Origin: an uncultured Clostridia bacterium
Lineage (GTDB): Bacteria; Bacillota; Clostridia; TANB77; CAG-508
Length of the DNA stretch: 34,193 nt
Direction: 5' to 3'
NCBI GenBank assembly: GCA_944390365.1
Contig: CALXPW010000015.1
Coordinates: forward strand, 1-34,193
A model generated the notes under the pieces. That model did no database searches. It saw only the letters and a program-made list of their open reading frames with translations, and was not told where the DNA came from. Within the stretch, counting starts at the first letter, position 1; every line of letters begins with the position of its first letter. A program made the translations under genes and the position numbers. Shown in pieces: positions 33,432 through 34,193 of the stretch.

Positions 33432-33731
33432 TTAAATTTTAATTCTATTAAACAGATATACTGTTATTTTATTTCTTTCATCTATTTTCATTTCCATTAT
33501 TTTTGCCATTGTAAACATTACAATCTTATATTTTGCAAAATTTACTAAAGTAGTTTTATATTCTTCATCAATTTCTTTTAACATAGTATCAAATTTTTCA
33601 TATATTTCTGTTTTATTATATAAAATATTAGCCCAATTACTTGTAGTCAAACATATTCCTAATCTTAATTTATCTTTTGTGTCCATATCCTTGATTATAT
33701 TTATTACATCTTCAACTTTGTTTTCGTCCAT
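33432..33731 (-). CDS. Small hypothetical protein
   Basis: 99 residues, mostly helical, charged: MDENKVEDVINIIKDMDTKD at the start and a Met/Ile/Lys-rich second half. No motif recognised, no membrane segment. Start ATG after AAGGAGT. It lies 13 bp after the relaxase-like gene on the same strand and is probably co-transcribed with it. Confidence 0.65.
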   Translation of the reverse strand: MDENKVEDVINIIKDMDTKDKLRLGICLTTSNWANILYNKTEIYEKFDTMLKEIDEEYKTTLVNFAKYKIVMFTMAKIMEMKIDERNKITVYLFNRIKI

Positions 33732-33744
33732 AACATTTAACTCC

Positions 33745-34193
33745 TTATTTTAATTCATAATTATTTTTCTTTTTACTCTTATTTTCTAGTTCTTCTTTTG
33801 GTCTTACTTTTCTAGCAATATTATTTGCAATTTCATTTTCATCATCAGTAAATATACCATTTTTGTATAAGTCATCACTTACTATTTTATAGTTATTATC
33901 TTTGTCATAGCAAATTCTTTTATGAAAATGTTCCATAATTCTATACCAGAAGTCTTTAAATTTCTGTAATTCCTGTTTTATTTTTTCTTTTTCAGCTTGT
34001 AATTTGCTAACAATCTTTTCCTTTGCAAACAAATCTTTTTTCAATCTATCAATTTCATCAGTTTTTAACTCTAATTGATATTTTAGTGAAGAATTTTCTT
34101 GTGCTATTTCAAAAGCACTATGTTCAAAATCTTTAATAGCCATATTTAAGTCATTTACACTTCTAACTGTTTTAGTAATATCTTTTACATCTT
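33745..34193 (-). CDS. C-terminal part of a MobV/Pre-type mobilization protein (cut by window edge)
   Basis: The frame is open to the window's right edge, so the gene starts outside; the internal ATG at 34143 is probably not the true start. The visible 148 codons (the last incomplete at the edge) are a heptad-rich coiled coil (SSLKYQLELKTDEIDRLKKD, then KLQAEKEKIKQELQKFK) followed by RIMEHFHKRICYDKDNNYKI and DDLYKNGIFTDDENEIA. That ending resembles the C-terminus of MobV/plasmid recombination (Pre) relaxases from gut Firmicutes elements. The catalytic N-terminus is outside the window, so the assignment rests on the tail alone. Confidence 0.55.
   Translation of the reverse strand, partial: DVKDITKTVRSVNDLNMAIKDFEHSAFEIAQENSSLKYQLELKTDEIDRLKKDLFAKEKIVSKLQAEKEKIKQELQKFKDFWYRIMEHFHKRICYDKDNNYKIVSDDLYKNGIFTDDENEIANNIARKVRPKEELENKSKKKNNYELK

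Overview
The window is AT-rich chromosomal DNA, consistent with a low-GC Firmicute of class Clostridia, probably an anaerobe. Supporting signs are strong AGGAGG-type ribosome binding sites, near-consensus sigma-A promoters, the gene order ylxM-ffh-rpsP-khpA-rimM-trmD-rplS, a flavin reductase-rubredoxin fusion (Hrb type), and a PflX-type radical SAM protein. Standard TGG Trp codons and normal stops suggest genetic code 11. I cannot name a genus from sequence alone.

Layout. 1-1028: mostly non-coding, T-rich on the + strand, with a helically phased 10-bp repeat and a minus-strand promoter/RBS/ATG followed by a (GA)15 tract (candidate phase-variable locus). 1029-5329 (+): tsaE, a tsaB-rimI fusion and a Lon-family protease. 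5485-10340 (-): ylxM-ffh-(membrane protein)-rpsP-khpA-rimM-trmD-rplS, i.e. the SRP/ribosome-maturation operon. 10470-16706 (-): DUF2798-like protein, Hrb, frameshifted dihydrofolate reductase, thyA, pflX-like gene and a DnaB-like ATPase with a long acidic tract. 16926-18180 (+): two acyl thioesterases. 18292-22526 (-): YcaO protein, thioredoxin, thioredoxin-reductase-like protein, polysaccharide deacetylase. 22778-25576 (-): P-type cation ATPase whose leader looks like a yybP-ykoY (Mn2+) riboswitch with a terminator expression platform. 25905-27865 (-): YqeY, small basic protein, methyltransferase, tRNA-Gly(UCC). 27976-32554: LysR regulator divergent from a tightly coupled five-gene operon (coaC, coaB, a class II aldolase-like protein, a methyltransferase, an aminotransferase). 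32791-34193 (-): accessory genes, ending in what looks like the C-terminus of a MobV/Pre relaxase cut by the window edge, so a mobilizable element probably begins there.

Three things stand out. First, intergenic gaps of the minus-strand operons carry cloverleaf-like nested palindromes of about 120-145 bp, starting at or just after a stop codon. Their terminal stems differ in sequence between copies but stay self-complementary. Second, the LysR-coaC-coaB-aldolase-like-methyltransferase-aminotransferase operon is not a pathway I recognise, and its aldolase-like protein seems to lack catalytic residues. Third, the putative Mn2+ riboswitch gives the P-type ATPase a specific likely role in Mn2+ (or Mn2+/Ca2+) export.

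Separate from these are dispersed GGGACA/TGTCCC-type REP-like palindromes near 2.9, 13.35 and 16.8 kb.
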